From: Monocercomonoides exilis
Taxonomy: Eukaryota; Preaxostyla; Oxymonadida; Polymastigidae
NCBI GenBank assembly: GCA_001643675.2
Contig: LSRY02000008.1
Coordinates: forward strand, 629,501-693,500
DNA length: 64,000 bases
Direction: 5' to 3'
Each line of letters starts with the position of its first letter. The first letter of the stretch is position 1. The notes beneath the pieces are model-generated. The model had not been told where the DNA came from and made no database searches. It saw nothing but the letters and a program-made list of their open reading frames with translations. A program made the translations under genes and the position numbers. Shown piece after piece: positions 11,947 through 20,999 of the stretch.

Positions 11947-12713
11947 GGAAATTCATTGTATTTTGTAACTCTTTATTTTCAATTTTCTCTTTTTTCATTC
12001 ATTTCACAAAACGGTGCAATAATTAATTTTTATAAGTTTCTTTTAAAAGTGATTAGTTATCCAGATTCATCAAAATGAAGTGAAGAAATAACAAAAAAAA
12101 AAAGAAAAGAAAATTCAATTTATTTTTTCCAAATTAAAATATTAAAAATCATCAATTTCTTCATTTTCTTCTTTCTTTCACCAAAGTTCTTCTCAAAATG
12201 AGTTGACAAACATTTTTTATTTCAAAGTCTTCATTCATTCTTTTGATTGTTTTTCTCAAAACAACCTCTTTTCAGCTCATTGGCAAAAAGAAAATTGTGT
12301 TTTCGCAATGCTTCCTTTGCTTTCGAGGAATATCAGAAACCCTCAGTGAATGTTGTAAATGCAACAAAAACAGCAAACAACGACGTTGATGCTGCTTCAA
12401 GTGAAGAGAAGCATTCAACCCAAACGCTTTCCTCTGCCTGTTTCCTCATTCTTCATCATTTCCATTTCCAAAAGTTAAAACAATCCGTTTGCAGCATCTG
12501 AAGGCAATAAAAAACTGTTTAATTTGTAAATCGGAGAAGAGGAAGAAATTCTGATGGGAGTTTTGATGCATCCCCTGAAGATTGAAGATTGAAGATTGAG
12601 AGAGAAAGAGAAAGAGAGAAGAATTAAAATAAAAATCAAAATTGAATTGTTCATTTGAGTTGATGGGCTTTTTGCGAAGAATTTGAAATAAGAAATGTCT
12701 CTTTAATTTATAG
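11947..12713. other. Intergenic, 3' of gene C
   Basis: AT-rich sequence identical to the right arm apart from the A11/A10 homopolymer at 12,092. A frame at 12,247-12,501 (84 codons) is open in both arms, but identity of the arms makes this uninformative. A short GA-rich tract lies near 12,580-12,620. Confidence 0.45.
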
Positions 12714-13321
12714 AAGAAGAAGAAGAAAACAAAGATGATGGTAATAAAGTTGAGGATTCTGAATAATAAGAAGATAAAGACGAAGACGAAGAAGGAAAAG
12801 AGAAAGAGGAAGAAGAGGAAGAAGAAGAAGAAAAAGATAATGATGATGATGAATCTGTTTTTAATTCTTCTTCAACTCTTTCTCTTTCACTCTCCTCCTT
12901 TTCTTCTTCCTTTGCGTTTAATACCCCTCTCAACACGACTCGATCTTCTTCTTCTTCTTCTTTCTTTTCTTCCCTTTCTTCCCTTCTTTCCCTTTCTCTT
13001 CTCCCTCTTCTCTTTCTTTTCCTTCGCATCTGTCAGCATACTCTCCTCACTGAAGCAGCCTTTCCATTCTGTTAATGCAACTTTTCCCCATCCAGAAGCT
13101 GCTCAAGCGATGATGGCATGCCATCCAACGTGTATCTGAGTAATTCAATGATTCGGATGGAAGGAAACAGAGCAGATGCTTTCAAAGGAAGATGCTGCCA
13201 GAAACACAGGGAAATAAGCAAGATGAGTGAGTGTGCCTTCACAAGCGACTGGAAGTTTTCGTGGATCGAATTGATGAGGATCTGCAGGCATAATCAGTTT
13301 TTGAGCGAAAAATATTTTTAG
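12714..13321 (+). pseudogene. Acidic/Ser-rich degenerate coding segment
   Basis: One plus-strand frame reads as an acidic block (EEEENKDDGNKVEDSE), a double stop (TAATAA at about 12,763), a second acidic block (DKDEDEEGKEKEEEE...DNDDDESVF), a Ser/Thr-rich block, another in-frame stop near 13,072, and then the 67-codon stretch starting MPSNVYLSNSMIRMEGNR (13,118-13,321). A disordered acidic/Ser-rich region followed by a folded tail would be typical of a nuclear protein, but the stops suggest a relic. The opposite strand also has an open frame (13,029-12,703, R/E-rich then poly-Ser). The mirror copy at 18,302-18,909 is identical. Confidence 0.3.
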
Positions 13322-13643
13322 TCTTCAAAATATGTCCGTTAAAATTTTTAAGATAAATAAATAAATAAATAAATAAATAAAAATAAAATAAAAATAAAAA
13401 TGAAAATAAAAAAAATGGAAAACCAATTTAAAAACTATTTCCAAAACAACATAATACCTTTTCTTTTTAAAATAAGATCGACTTCTCGCATCTCTGATTG
13501 AAGCAGTCTGTCTTTTATCATTTCTTCCTGCAGTTTATTTTGTTAACCAAAGTCAAAAGAACATCAAGGTTGCACCTAAAGGGAAAGAAAAAAGAAAAAG
13601 GATATTGGAAATAAAAAACTTGAAATTATCATTGCAATTAAAG
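13322..13643. repeat. AT microsatellite and spacer next to the element
   Basis: Contains an AAAT/AATA microsatellite (about 13,350-13,415). The remainder is unique AT-rich sequence mirrored exactly at 17,980-18,301. Because both sides are identical, the outer border of the retroelement could lie anywhere in here or at 13,644. Confidence 0.6.
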
Positions 13644-13692
13644 TGCATAAGCACCTTAATTATCAAGAAAGTGTTTCATCAATTCCTTCTCT
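13644..13692. repeat. Innermost 49 bp of left arm; candidate DIRS terminal inverted repeat
   Basis: Begins GTGCATAAGCACCTTAATTA and ends TTCCTTCTCT. It matches 17,931-17,979 exactly in inverted orientation, and symmetry is lost immediately inside it. DIRS-like elements normally end in inverted repeats, so this is the best candidate for the element end. It starts with an imperfect short hairpin (GTGC ATAA GCAC). Confidence 0.6.
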
Positions 13693-13740
13693 TTTTGAGA
13701 GAGACGCCACAATCTATGGGCCAGTCGCCACATTTGATCA

Positions 13741-14622
13741 ATGATGTCTGCTTCGCAATTCCCTCCGATTGTTGGACTTACTCCGTCGGCTGATTCTGCA
13801 ATGCAGCACAGTGGGGCGCAAAGCCAACCAGGGACCTTGTCACAACCTAACATCTTTTCTTCCTCTTCAATTTTTTCACCTTCTTCATCGGAAGGTTTAG
13901 CACAGGAGTTGACCCCTTCAGCTGACAGAAAGGAGAATGATGATGTGTTAGACATATCCCAACTTATTTGTCAGGAGTTTGAGGACATTTTCGGACAAAC
14001 GCCGAATATTTCAATTTTTGATCTTAGGATTTCCCCAAGATCCGTTCAAGATGTTGTTGAGGAGTACAAGACACAGGATTTTAGCCCGTTGTTATCGCTT
14101 GAACCGCCCACTGCCAAGAGAACAGAAAACTGGATTAACGATACATTAGATCAGGCGGGTTACAAGGTGGAGATTTTTCTTTTCCAGGCGATTAAAGCTG
14201 CGCTCATACGTTTAGCCGAGATACCAACTTCAAGTGAAGGTGCAAAACAAAGGCTAGCTGACATCTTGATAATGATTACCAGGGCTCTTCAAGAGGCACG
14301 AACTGTTCGAATTCAAGGCAGGTTTGGTTTCAGGGCTGCCACAGCGATGAGCACAGACGCTTCAACGGGAATTCTCACAAAGAGACAGGAACTGATTCTC
14401 AAAGAAACAAGGCAGGAAGCCAAGCTAGAGAGAGGCTTCCAGAGACCAGCACTTCCTATTACACGTGTTCAGGCTCCTGTTAGAGAACAACCAGGAACAC
14501 TTCAAAGAAGATTTTGTTATCCCATTTCTCACACAAATACACGGTTTTTTCGGAGATACCCCCGGTCCTCAGCCCCCACAAGAAGACATCAATTCGGAAG
14601 AAGGAGGAACCAGAGCAGTTGA
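13741..14622 (+). CDS. DIRS-like ORF1, gag-like protein
   Basis: A 293-residue protein beginning at the first ATG inside the element. Residues 1-65 are Ser/Pro/Gln-rich and probably disordered. Residues 65-215 are helical (LICQEFEDIFGQ, NWINDTLDQAGYK, AALIRLAEI). The tail from about 240 is rich in Arg and Gln, suitable for nucleic-acid binding. No CCHC zinc knuckle is present. Position upstream of the RT ORF and composition support a gag-like role in packaging element RNA. Its last 109 nt overlap the RT frame. Confidence 0.6.
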   Translation: MMSASQFPPIVGLTPSADSAMQHSGAQSQPGTLSQPNIFSSSSIFSPSSSEGLAQELTPSADRKENDDVLDISQLICQEFEDIFGQTPNISIFDLRISPRSVQDVVEEYKTQDFSPLLSLEPPTAKRTENWINDTLDQAGYKVEIFLFQAIKAALIRLAEIPTSSEGAKQRLADILIMITRALQEARTVRIQGRFGFRAATAMSTDASTGILTKRQELILKETRQEAKLERGFQRPALPITRVQAPVREQPGTLQRRFCYPISHTNTRFFRRYPRSSAPTRRHQFGRRRNQSS

Positions 14623-16748
14623 AGCAGGAGACCAGGGGTGCGTCAACAATTTTAGGTCCAGTTCACAAGGAAACAGAGCAGAGGAGGCACATTGGAGGGA
14701 GAACCGCTTTGTTTCTCTCAGCATGGAAGCGAATCGGAGGAGAGAAATTGATAAGCAATGGAGTGCAGGACATGTGGAAAAGCAAGCAGTCCAGGAAAGC
14801 TCTCAGCAGAGCCCAGTTCAGAGATGGAGCGTGTCTTCTCAACCAACAAAAGATCGAGGAATTCAAGAAAATATTAGAAGAACAGTTACGAACAGGAGTT
14901 GTTATCCCAATGGAGCAGAGGGAGGTCAAACACAGAAACAATGTTTTTCTCATTCAAAAGAAGTCAGGCAGCTGGAGACAGATTCTCGATTGTCGGAAAC
15001 TAAACGCAGCAGTGAAGAGAACACATTTCAAGTGCGATGGAGAAAAAACAGTAGAACGACTTATAAGACAGAAAGATTACGCAGTATCCCTCGACTTGGA
15101 ACAAGCTTATTATTTAATTCCAGTTTCAAGAGAATTAATTCCCTATCTTGCTTTCAGATTCATGGGAAAAGACTACTCCTTCAAAGGCATGCCTTTCGGC
15201 TTTGTAGATGCACAGCGCCTGTTCACACATATAATGAGGAAGGTGACAGCGGAGATAAGAAGGAAATGGGATGTCAGAGTCGTTGCCTATTTGGACGATC
15301 TTCTTTTTCTGCATCAAGATCAAGAAGTCTTGAAGAAAATAATTCAGGAAATCATCTCGTTTCTAGAAAGCCTTGGCCTTCTGATAAACAAAAAGAAATG
15401 CAACCTCATACCGAGTTCGCAGTTCAGCTTCCTTGGATTCGAATGGAATACAACCAGCTTCGATGTTTGCCTTACGGAGGAAAGAAAAAAGGCACTGAGA
15501 GAACTGTATCGCTCGTGGGAGAGAAGGTGTTTAAGAGCCAAGACCGTGAGAGTGAAGGATTTCGCATTATTCGTAGGAAAGCTCAGTGCAACGCGCTTCG
15601 TTCTTTCAGACGCATCTTTACACCTCCAATCCATCTACAAATTGTTGCAGAAAGGAGTTACGACAGGCGGATGGGATGGAATGATGAAGCTGAATGCGTC
15701 AATCCTCCTGCAGATAAGAAAATGGAGATGGATGTTGATGAAGAACCCCGTACGCAGACTAACTCCAGTGTTTATTCCAGAAGCAGTGCTAACCACAGAT
15801 GCATCAGAAAGCTCCTGGGGAGCAACCCTCAGACTAAACAGAATGTCACGAGATTGTCATAGTCGTTTTCCATTCGCGGTGAAAAACCAATCATCCAACT
15901 TCAGAGAACTAAAAGCTGTGGAACTTGCCCTAACACATTTTGCACCAATCCTAGCAGAGAATCGGATTTCACAGTTGCAACTTCGTTCAGACAACTCAGC
16001 AGTTGTTTTCAACGTGAACAGATGGAATGCAGGAAGGAATCTCCGTCAAACACTCAAAAGGATATGGACATTGAAGGAGAAACTGAAGATAGTCCTGAGA
16101 GCAGTTCATCTCCCCGGATTGCGAAACACAAGAACCGATGCTTTGTCCCGCCTGGAAAGAGCAGGAGACTACAGCATTGCAGACAGCGAGCTCAAAGAAA
16201 TCTTGTCTGTTCTTCAAGTTACTCCAACGCTGGACGCCTTTGCAGCTCAACACAACCACAAGGTCTATCGTTGGTGCGGAATAGGAAGCCCATTGGGAGA
16301 AGAAGGTCTGGCATATCCATGGAAGAACGAGTGCGTTCTGGCACATCCCCCAGTTCCCCTGATACCAATGACGATTCGGAAGGCACAGAAGGAGAAAGTA
16401 CCAGTTGTATTACTCCTGCCGAACTGGAAGTGGCAGAACTGGGATGTGTTATTGGAGAAGACGCCTCATCGGACATTCGAATGGAGGAGTCTGAGAACAG
16501 TACTGAGAAAGGGTCCATCAATGGCAAGCACAGGTGCATGTCTTCCTCCAGGCCGGTTAAGAGTCATATTGATCAATCCACCAGAGTTAAAGGCGAGAGC
16601 TGGTGGAGAAGGGCGTTGGAAGAAAGATCTTTCCCAGTTTCATTGGCAGAGGAGTGCATATCTGGAATTGCTCAGTCGACGTGGGATGGATATTTATTCG
16701 GCTTTGCACACTTTGGAGAACAGTGGGAAAAGAGTGATATGGGCATAA
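14514..16748 (+). CDS. DIRS-like reverse transcriptase/RNase H/methyltransferase-like ORF
   Basis: An open frame of 744 codons. RT motifs: CRKLNAA (about 160), motif A LDLEQAYYLIPVS (193), motif B GMPFGF (225), motif C YLDDLLF (259, with both catalytic Asp), and FLGFEW (306). RNase H: LTTDAS (Asp 429), FRELKAVE (Glu 465), RSDNSA (Asp 493), TRTDALSR (Asp 542). Residues 565-650 (TPTLDAFAAQHN ... PWKNE ... LLLPNWKWQNW) match the region after RNase H in DIRS elements that is compared with Dam-type methyltransferases; the catalytic tetrad position reads HPPV, so activity is doubtful. The frame opens on a non-ATG codon within ORF1 and its first ATG is at about codon 87, so translation probably depends on frameshifting or internal initiation. 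It makes element cDNA. Confidence 0.92.
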   Translation: MLSHFSHKYTVFSEIPPVLSPHKKTSIRKKEEPEQLKQETRGASTILGPVHKETEQRRHIGGRTALFLSAWKRIGGEKLISNGVQDMWKSKQSRKALSRAQFRDGACLLNQQKIEEFKKILEEQLRTGVVIPMEQREVKHRNNVFLIQKKSGSWRQILDCRKLNAAVKRTHFKCDGEKTVERLIRQKDYAVSLDLEQAYYLIPVSRELIPYLAFRFMGKDYSFKGMPFGFVDAQRLFTHIMRKVTAEIRRKWDVRVVAYLDDLLFLHQDQEVLKKIIQEIISFLESLGLLINKKKCNLIPSSQFSFLGFEWNTTSFDVCLTEERKKALRELYRSWERRCLRAKTVRVKDFALFVGKLSATRFVLSDASLHLQSIYKLLQKGVTTGGWDGMMKLNASILLQIRKWRWMLMKNPVRRLTPVFIPEAVLTTDASESSWGATLRLNRMSRDCHSRFPFAVKNQSSNFRELKAVELALTHFAPILAENRISQLQLRSDNSAVVFNVNRWNAGRNLRQTLKRIWTLKEKLKIVLRAVHLPGLRNTRTDALSRLERAGDYSIADSELKEILSVLQVTPTLDAFAAQHNHKVYRWCGIGSPLGEEGLAYPWKNECVLAHPPVPLIPMTIRKAQKEKVPVVLLLPNWKWQNWDVLLEKTPHRTFEWRSLRTVLRKGPSMASTGACLPPGRLRVILINPPELKARAGGEGRWKKDLSQFHWQRSAYLELLSRRGMDIYSALHTLENSGKRVIWA

Positions 16749-17914
16749 TTCCAGAGGATATTCACGAGTGGGCAGCTCGATGTTCCAGTATATTTATTAC
16801 CCTCAGAGACAATGGAATGAAGCTGTCATGTTTGCAGCTCATCCGCTCAGCAGTTTCATTTTTCACAAGCTTGGTTTACAACACAAATTTAGGGGATATT
16901 CCTATAATAAAAATATTGTTCAGAGGGTTTAAAAGAACGGAGATGACAAGAAAGAAGAAGGTGCAAGAGATCTGGAATCCGAAGACCATTCTGACATACT
17001 TTTCTCATCTTGGAGAAAATCAAAGCTTGAGTTTCAAACATCTGACAATGAAAGCCATTGTGCTGACCATGTTATTCACTGCGTGCAGGTTTACAGAGTT
17101 GGAAAGAGTAGATATGGAACGATCCAGATTCGAGCAGGAAGGAATATATCTGGACACAAGGCTAAAAACATCGCTTAATCGAACAGAGATTTCCGTTCCT
17201 TTTTTTAATGAAAACCCGACAATTTGCCCAGCTTCGGCCATTCAAGTTTTGTGGGAAGAGATAAAGAAAAGAAGACCAGATGGAAATAAATTGTTTTTAA
17301 ATACCGAAACTTTTCATCCTCTTACAGTGGAAGGTATTAGAAAATTGGCAAAGGAGACATTGAAAGAAGCAGGAATTCCAGGCCATTTCACTCCTTATTC
17401 TATAAAGGCTGCAACACTTTCAACGCTAATGATGTCTGGAATTCCACCAACTCAGATTGCGAAGTTTGCCTTTCTTTCCCCTAGAACAGACACTTTGGTG
17501 AAGCATTATGTGAAGGCCAATCTTGCTTCAACCTTGGGGAAAGTGATTGCCTCAACGATGAATGTTCCCAGTGAAGAGTCAGCAAACAATCCGTGTGCAG
17601 AAAATGGTGTCAAGATGTGCGTCAAACCAGAAAGAGACCAGAAGAACAAAAAGGAGAGACGAGAAATGGAATCTGGGATGGTACTGAGGGATAATAAGTG
17701 CCTGATGAAGCCATGTTTGAGTGAGGAAGAAGCTAAAAATTCTGTTGAATTCCCTTCCAGAGTAGACGAGCCTGATGAGGAGATGGAGGAACAGAAGTCA
17801 CTTGGAGAACAATTCATTATTCGAACAAGATCACAAGCAAAAAAGGAGGAAGAGAGCAACAACGCAAAGAAGACGCACACTGTGGTAGTAATGATGGCTT
17901 CATCATCCAACTAA
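16022..17914 (+). CDS. DIRS-like tyrosine recombinase ORF
   Basis: 630 codons. The first 180 lie inside the RT frame and look like an out-of-frame shadow, so the true start may be later (ATG codons near 16,480-16,540). Residues 190-310 form a helical N-terminal, SAM-like core-binding region. Residues 320-515 are the catalytic domain: Arg in TACRFTELE (R356), the box-II segment TPYSIKAAT at 458-466, and HYVKAN (Tyr 496) as the likely nucleophile. The expected HxxR of box II reads YSIK, so both conserved positions are replaced. The C-terminal 110 residues are charged. The enzyme would integrate circular element DNA without target duplication. Ends 16 nt before the inverted end. Confidence 0.85.
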   Translation: MECRKESPSNTQKDMDIEGETEDSPESSSSPRIAKHKNRCFVPPGKSRRLQHCRQRAQRNLVCSSSYSNAGRLCSSTQPQGLSLVRNRKPIGRRRSGISMEERVRSGTSPSSPDTNDDSEGTEGESTSCITPAELEVAELGCVIGEDASSDIRMEESENSTEKGSINGKHRCMSSSRPVKSHIDQSTRVKGESWWRRALEERSFPVSLAEECISGIAQSTWDGYLFGFAHFGEQWEKSDMGIIPEDIHEWAARCSSIFITLRDNGMKLSCLQLIRSAVSFFTSLVYNTNLGDIPIIKILFRGFKRTEMTRKKKVQEIWNPKTILTYFSHLGENQSLSFKHLTMKAIVLTMLFTACRFTELERVDMERSRFEQEGIYLDTRLKTSLNRTEISVPFFNENPTICPASAIQVLWEEIKKRRPDGNKLFLNTETFHPLTVEGIRKLAKETLKEAGIPGHFTPYSIKAATLSTLMMSGIPPTQIAKFAFLSPRTDTLVKHYVKANLASTLGKVIASTMNVPSEESANNPCAENGVKMCVKPERDQKNKKERREMESGMVLRDNKCLMKPCLSEEEAKNSVEFPSRVDEPDEEMEEQKSLGEQFIIRTRSQAKKEEESNNAKKTHTVVVMMASSSN

Positions 17915-17930
17915 TTGATTCTTTCAAACA

Positions 17931-17979
17931 AGAGAAGGAATTGATGAAACACTTTCTTGATAATTAAGGTGCTTATGCA
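17931..17979. repeat. Innermost 49 bp of right arm; candidate DIRS terminal inverted repeat
   Basis: Exact reverse complement of 13,644-13,692. It starts AGAGAAGGAATTGATGAAAC and ends GGTGCTTATGCAC, and lies 16 bp after the recombinase stop codon. Whether it belongs to the element, to the host palindrome, or to both cannot be separated by sequence alone. Confidence 0.6.
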
Positions 17980-18301
17980 CTTTAATTGCAATGATAATTT
18001 CAAGTTTTTTATTTCCAATATCCTTTTTCTTTTTTCTTTCCCTTTAGGTGCAACCTTGATGTTCTTTTGACTTTGGTTAACAAAATAAACTGCAGGAAGA
18101 AATGATAAAAGACAGACTGCTTCAATCAGAGATGCGAGAAGTCGATCTTATTTTAAAAAGAAAAGGTATTATGTTGTTTTGGAAATAGTTTTTAAATTGG
18201 TTTTCCATTTTTTTTATTTTCATTTTTATTTTTATTTTATTTTTATTTATTTATTTATTTATTTATTTATCTTAAAAATTTTAACGGACATATTTTGAAG
18301 A

Positions 18302-18909
18302 CTAAAAATATTTTTCGCTCAAAAACTGATTATGCCTGCAGATCCTCATCAATTCGATCCACGAAAACTTCCAGTCGCTTGTGAAGGCACACTCACTCAT
18401 CTTGCTTATTTCCCTGTGTTTCTGGCAGCATCTTCCTTTGAAAGCATCTGCTCTGTTTCCTTCCATCCGAATCATTGAATTACTCAGATACACGTTGGAT
18501 GGCATGCCATCATCGCTTGAGCAGCTTCTGGATGGGGAAAAGTTGCATTAACAGAATGGAAAGGCTGCTTCAGTGAGGAGAGTATGCTGACAGATGCGAA
18601 GGAAAAGAAAGAGAAGAGGGAGAAGAGAAAGGGAAAGAAGGGAAGAAAGGGAAGAAAAGAAAGAAGAAGAAGAAGAAGATCGAGTCGTGTTGAGAGGGGT
18701 ATTAAACGCAAAGGAAGAAGAAAAGGAGGAGAGTGAAAGAGAAAGAGTTGAAGAAGAATTAAAAACAGATTCATCATCATCATTATCTTTTTCTTCTTCT
18801 TCTTCCTCTTCTTCCTCTTTCTCTTTTCCTTCTTCGTCTTCGTCTTTATCTTCTTATTATTCAGAATCCTCAACTTTATTACCATCATCTTTGTTTTCTT
18901 CTTCTTCTT
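18302..18909 (-). pseudogene. Acidic/Ser-rich degenerate coding segment, right copy
   Basis: Base-for-base mirror of 12,714-13,321, with the same double stop and the same 67-codon end (18,505-18,302). No independent evidence beyond the left copy. The complementary strand (18,594-18,920) is also open, encoding an R/E-rich stretch followed by poly-Ser. Confidence 0.3.
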
Positions 18910-19675
18910 CTATAAATTAAAGAGACATTTCTTATTTCAAATTCTTCGCAAAAAGCCCATCAACTCAAATGAACAATTCAATTTTGATTTTTATTTTAAT
19001 TCTTCTCTCTTTCTCTTTCTCTCTCAATCTTCAATCTTCAATCTTCAGGGGATGCATCAAAACTCCCATCAGAATTTCTTCCTCTTCTCCGATTTACAAA
19101 TTAAACAGTTTTTTATTGCCTTCAGATGCTGCAAACGGATTGTTTTAACTTTTGGAAATGGAAATGATGAAGAATGAGGAAACAGGCAGAGGAAAGCGTT
19201 TGGGTTGAATGCTTCTCTTCACTTGAAGCAGCATCAACGTCGTTGTTTGCTGTTTTTGTTGCATTTACAACATTCACTGAGGGTTTCTGATATTCCTCGA
19301 AAGCAAAGGAAGCATTGCGAAAACACAATTTTCTTTTTGCCAATGAGCTGAAAAGAGGTTGTTTTGAGAAAAACAATCAAAAGAATGAATGAAGACTTTG
19401 AAATAAAAAATGTTTGTCAACTCATTTTGAGAAGAACTTTGGTGAAAGAAAGAAGAAAATGAAGAAATTGATGATTTTTAATATTTTAATTTGGAAAAAA
19501 TAAATTGAATTTTCTTTTCTTTTTTTTTTGTTATTTCTTCACTTCATTTTGATGAATCTGGATAACTAATCACTTTTAAAAGAAACTTATAAAAATTAAT
19601 TATTGCACCGTTTTGTGAAATGAATGAAAAAAGAGAAAATTGAAAATAAAGAGTTACAAAATACAATGAATTTCC
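18910..19675. other. Intergenic, mirror of 11,947-12,713
   Basis: Identical to the left arm except for one homopolymer base (T10 at about 19,521-19,530). No gene seen. Confidence 0.45.
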
Positions 19676-20999
19676 TCAAACATAAACAAAATAACCAGAA
19701 ATATTAAAAGATAACTCATTAAAAGGTAAAGACAAATTTCTGTTAAGAAAATCAAATATTCCATAAAAACTTGTTATGGTATCTTCATATCCTTCTTCTT
19801 CCATCTTTTCAAATATCTTTCTTTTGATTGCCTTTCTTTTAACCTTTTCCTTTTCATCTTTCTCCTTTTCTTTCAATTTTTCCGAAACATTCGTAAAGAA
19901 TTGCAAGCAATTAAATAACATTCCGTCATCCACTGTTCGTCCCTGCATCTCCTCCAAAACAGCTTCAACAGCTCCTCCTTTCAACAACTCATCAACTTTC
20001 ACAACTCTATTTTCTGTTGCATTTCTCAAGGGATAAATGCATTGATTGCTAATAACGCTGTGATTATCCTTTGCCGCTCGAAATACCCGAACAACGCTTC
20101 CTATCAGTTCAACACATTCTTCGTTCCACAATTTGCAAAAGGAATTGTAATAATTAATAGCATCGAGCCATCTCATCAATATAAACTCATCTTTCGCTTC
20201 TTCTTTGCTCATTTCCTCTTTTTTCTTCTTCCAATTCACATTTCTTGTGAGTTCATTCAATTCTCTTGCTGCTTCCCTTCCGAAATGCAGCTCATTCACA
20301 ATCATATCTTTCAAGATGTAATCATTGGAATATATGTATATAAAGAATTTCCAAGCAGATTGATAGGCAAGTTTTGTGAGATTTCTGTGTTTCTGTTGAT
20401 GCTTAATGATTTCTATAATTTCTTTCAAATACAGTTCTTGCCTAAAATACTGATTAGAAATAAAGGGTAAAAAACATAACAAAAATGAAAAAGAAGTGCT
20501 CATACACAATATCCCATATCGCTCAAACCCAGCAAAGCAATTTCCACTTCTTTTTGTGTTTCTTCTCTTTTGTCTTTCATCAAAGCATTTTTCAGAAGAC
20601 AAGGCACGCAGATTGAAAGCAATTCCGGTGAAATCACTCCATCTTTCAACAAAGCAAAGCATTTGCAGAGATCTATCAGAAGCTTTTCGTTTTTTTCTTC
20701 ATTTTTCGTCGCTTTATTTAAAATCATCCTCACAAATATATAGTCCAACGAAGTTCCGTTAAAGTTCAGTTTGGATATTTTTTTCAATGCTTTGTAATAA
20801 CCAACATGCTTCAGCAGCAAAATTGCATTTTCCATTGACATTTTCTTTTCTTCAATCTTTATGGATATTTTGTTGAATAGCTTTTCGATTAAAATGGTCT
20901 CCAATTCTTTTTGCTTCATTTCTTCCATAAGTCCATTCATTTCTTCAATTTTCTTTCTTTGTTCATCTTCATCGCAATCTTCAATCCCAAAAAACAATT
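19676..20999 (-). CDS. Spliced multigene-family protein (gene C, right copy), start codon apparently lost
   Basis: Exon 2 is 20,506-20,999 (494 nt, preceded by the acceptor TTATTACAG) and exon 3 is 19,676-20,449 (774 nt). The intron is 20,450-20,505 (GTATGA...TCAG). Exon 3 is identical to the left copy. In exon 2 the first 40 or so codons (FGIEDCDEDEQRKKIEEMNG...) differ strongly from the left copy, then identity is abrupt. The stretch matching left exon 1 (RC of about 21,070-21,100, AGGAGACAGACAGCACAAAA before GTTCAA) keeps a donor and the right phase but has no ATG, and a TAA lies just upstream. Either another start is used (ATG codons exist in exon 2) or this copy is a recent pseudogene. 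Confidence 0.65.

Larger units (their letters stand above)
1..13692. repeat. Left arm of giant inverted repeat
   Basis: This arm is the reverse complement of 17,931-31,720. Mirror positions add up to about 31,623 near the axis and drift by a few bases outward. From about 10,920 to 13,692 the two arms match base for base in everything I compared, except one homopolymer (11 A at 12,092 against 10 T on the right). Further out, substitutions and indels are frequent, but gene order and orientation are mirrored throughout. The arm continues beyond the left edge, so its true length is unknown. Confidence 0.93.
13693..17930 (+). mobile_element. DIRS-like tyrosine-recombinase retroelement
   Basis: A 4.2-kb non-symmetric core with three overlapping ORFs in three frames (13,741, 14,514, 16,022) and inverted ends. 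The RT/RNase H ORF followed by a methyltransferase-like region, together with a tyrosine-recombinase ORF overlapping it in another frame, is the signature of DIRS-like retroelements (Ngaro relatives lack the inverted ends). No integrase of the DDE type and no LTRs are seen. All three ORFs are uninterrupted, so the copy looks young. GC content and codon use are visibly higher than in the AT-rich flanks. It lies exactly on the axis of the large palindrome. Confidence 0.88.

Noticed and set aside
13350-13415. CRISPR-like or tandem regulatory array
   Set aside because: It is a simple AAAT/AATA microsatellite without spacers.
14465-15862. 465-codon frame overlapping the RT ORF
   Set aside because: It has no conserved motif and lacks the RT signatures; it is the off-frame shadow of the RT/RNase H ORF in GC-richer element DNA.
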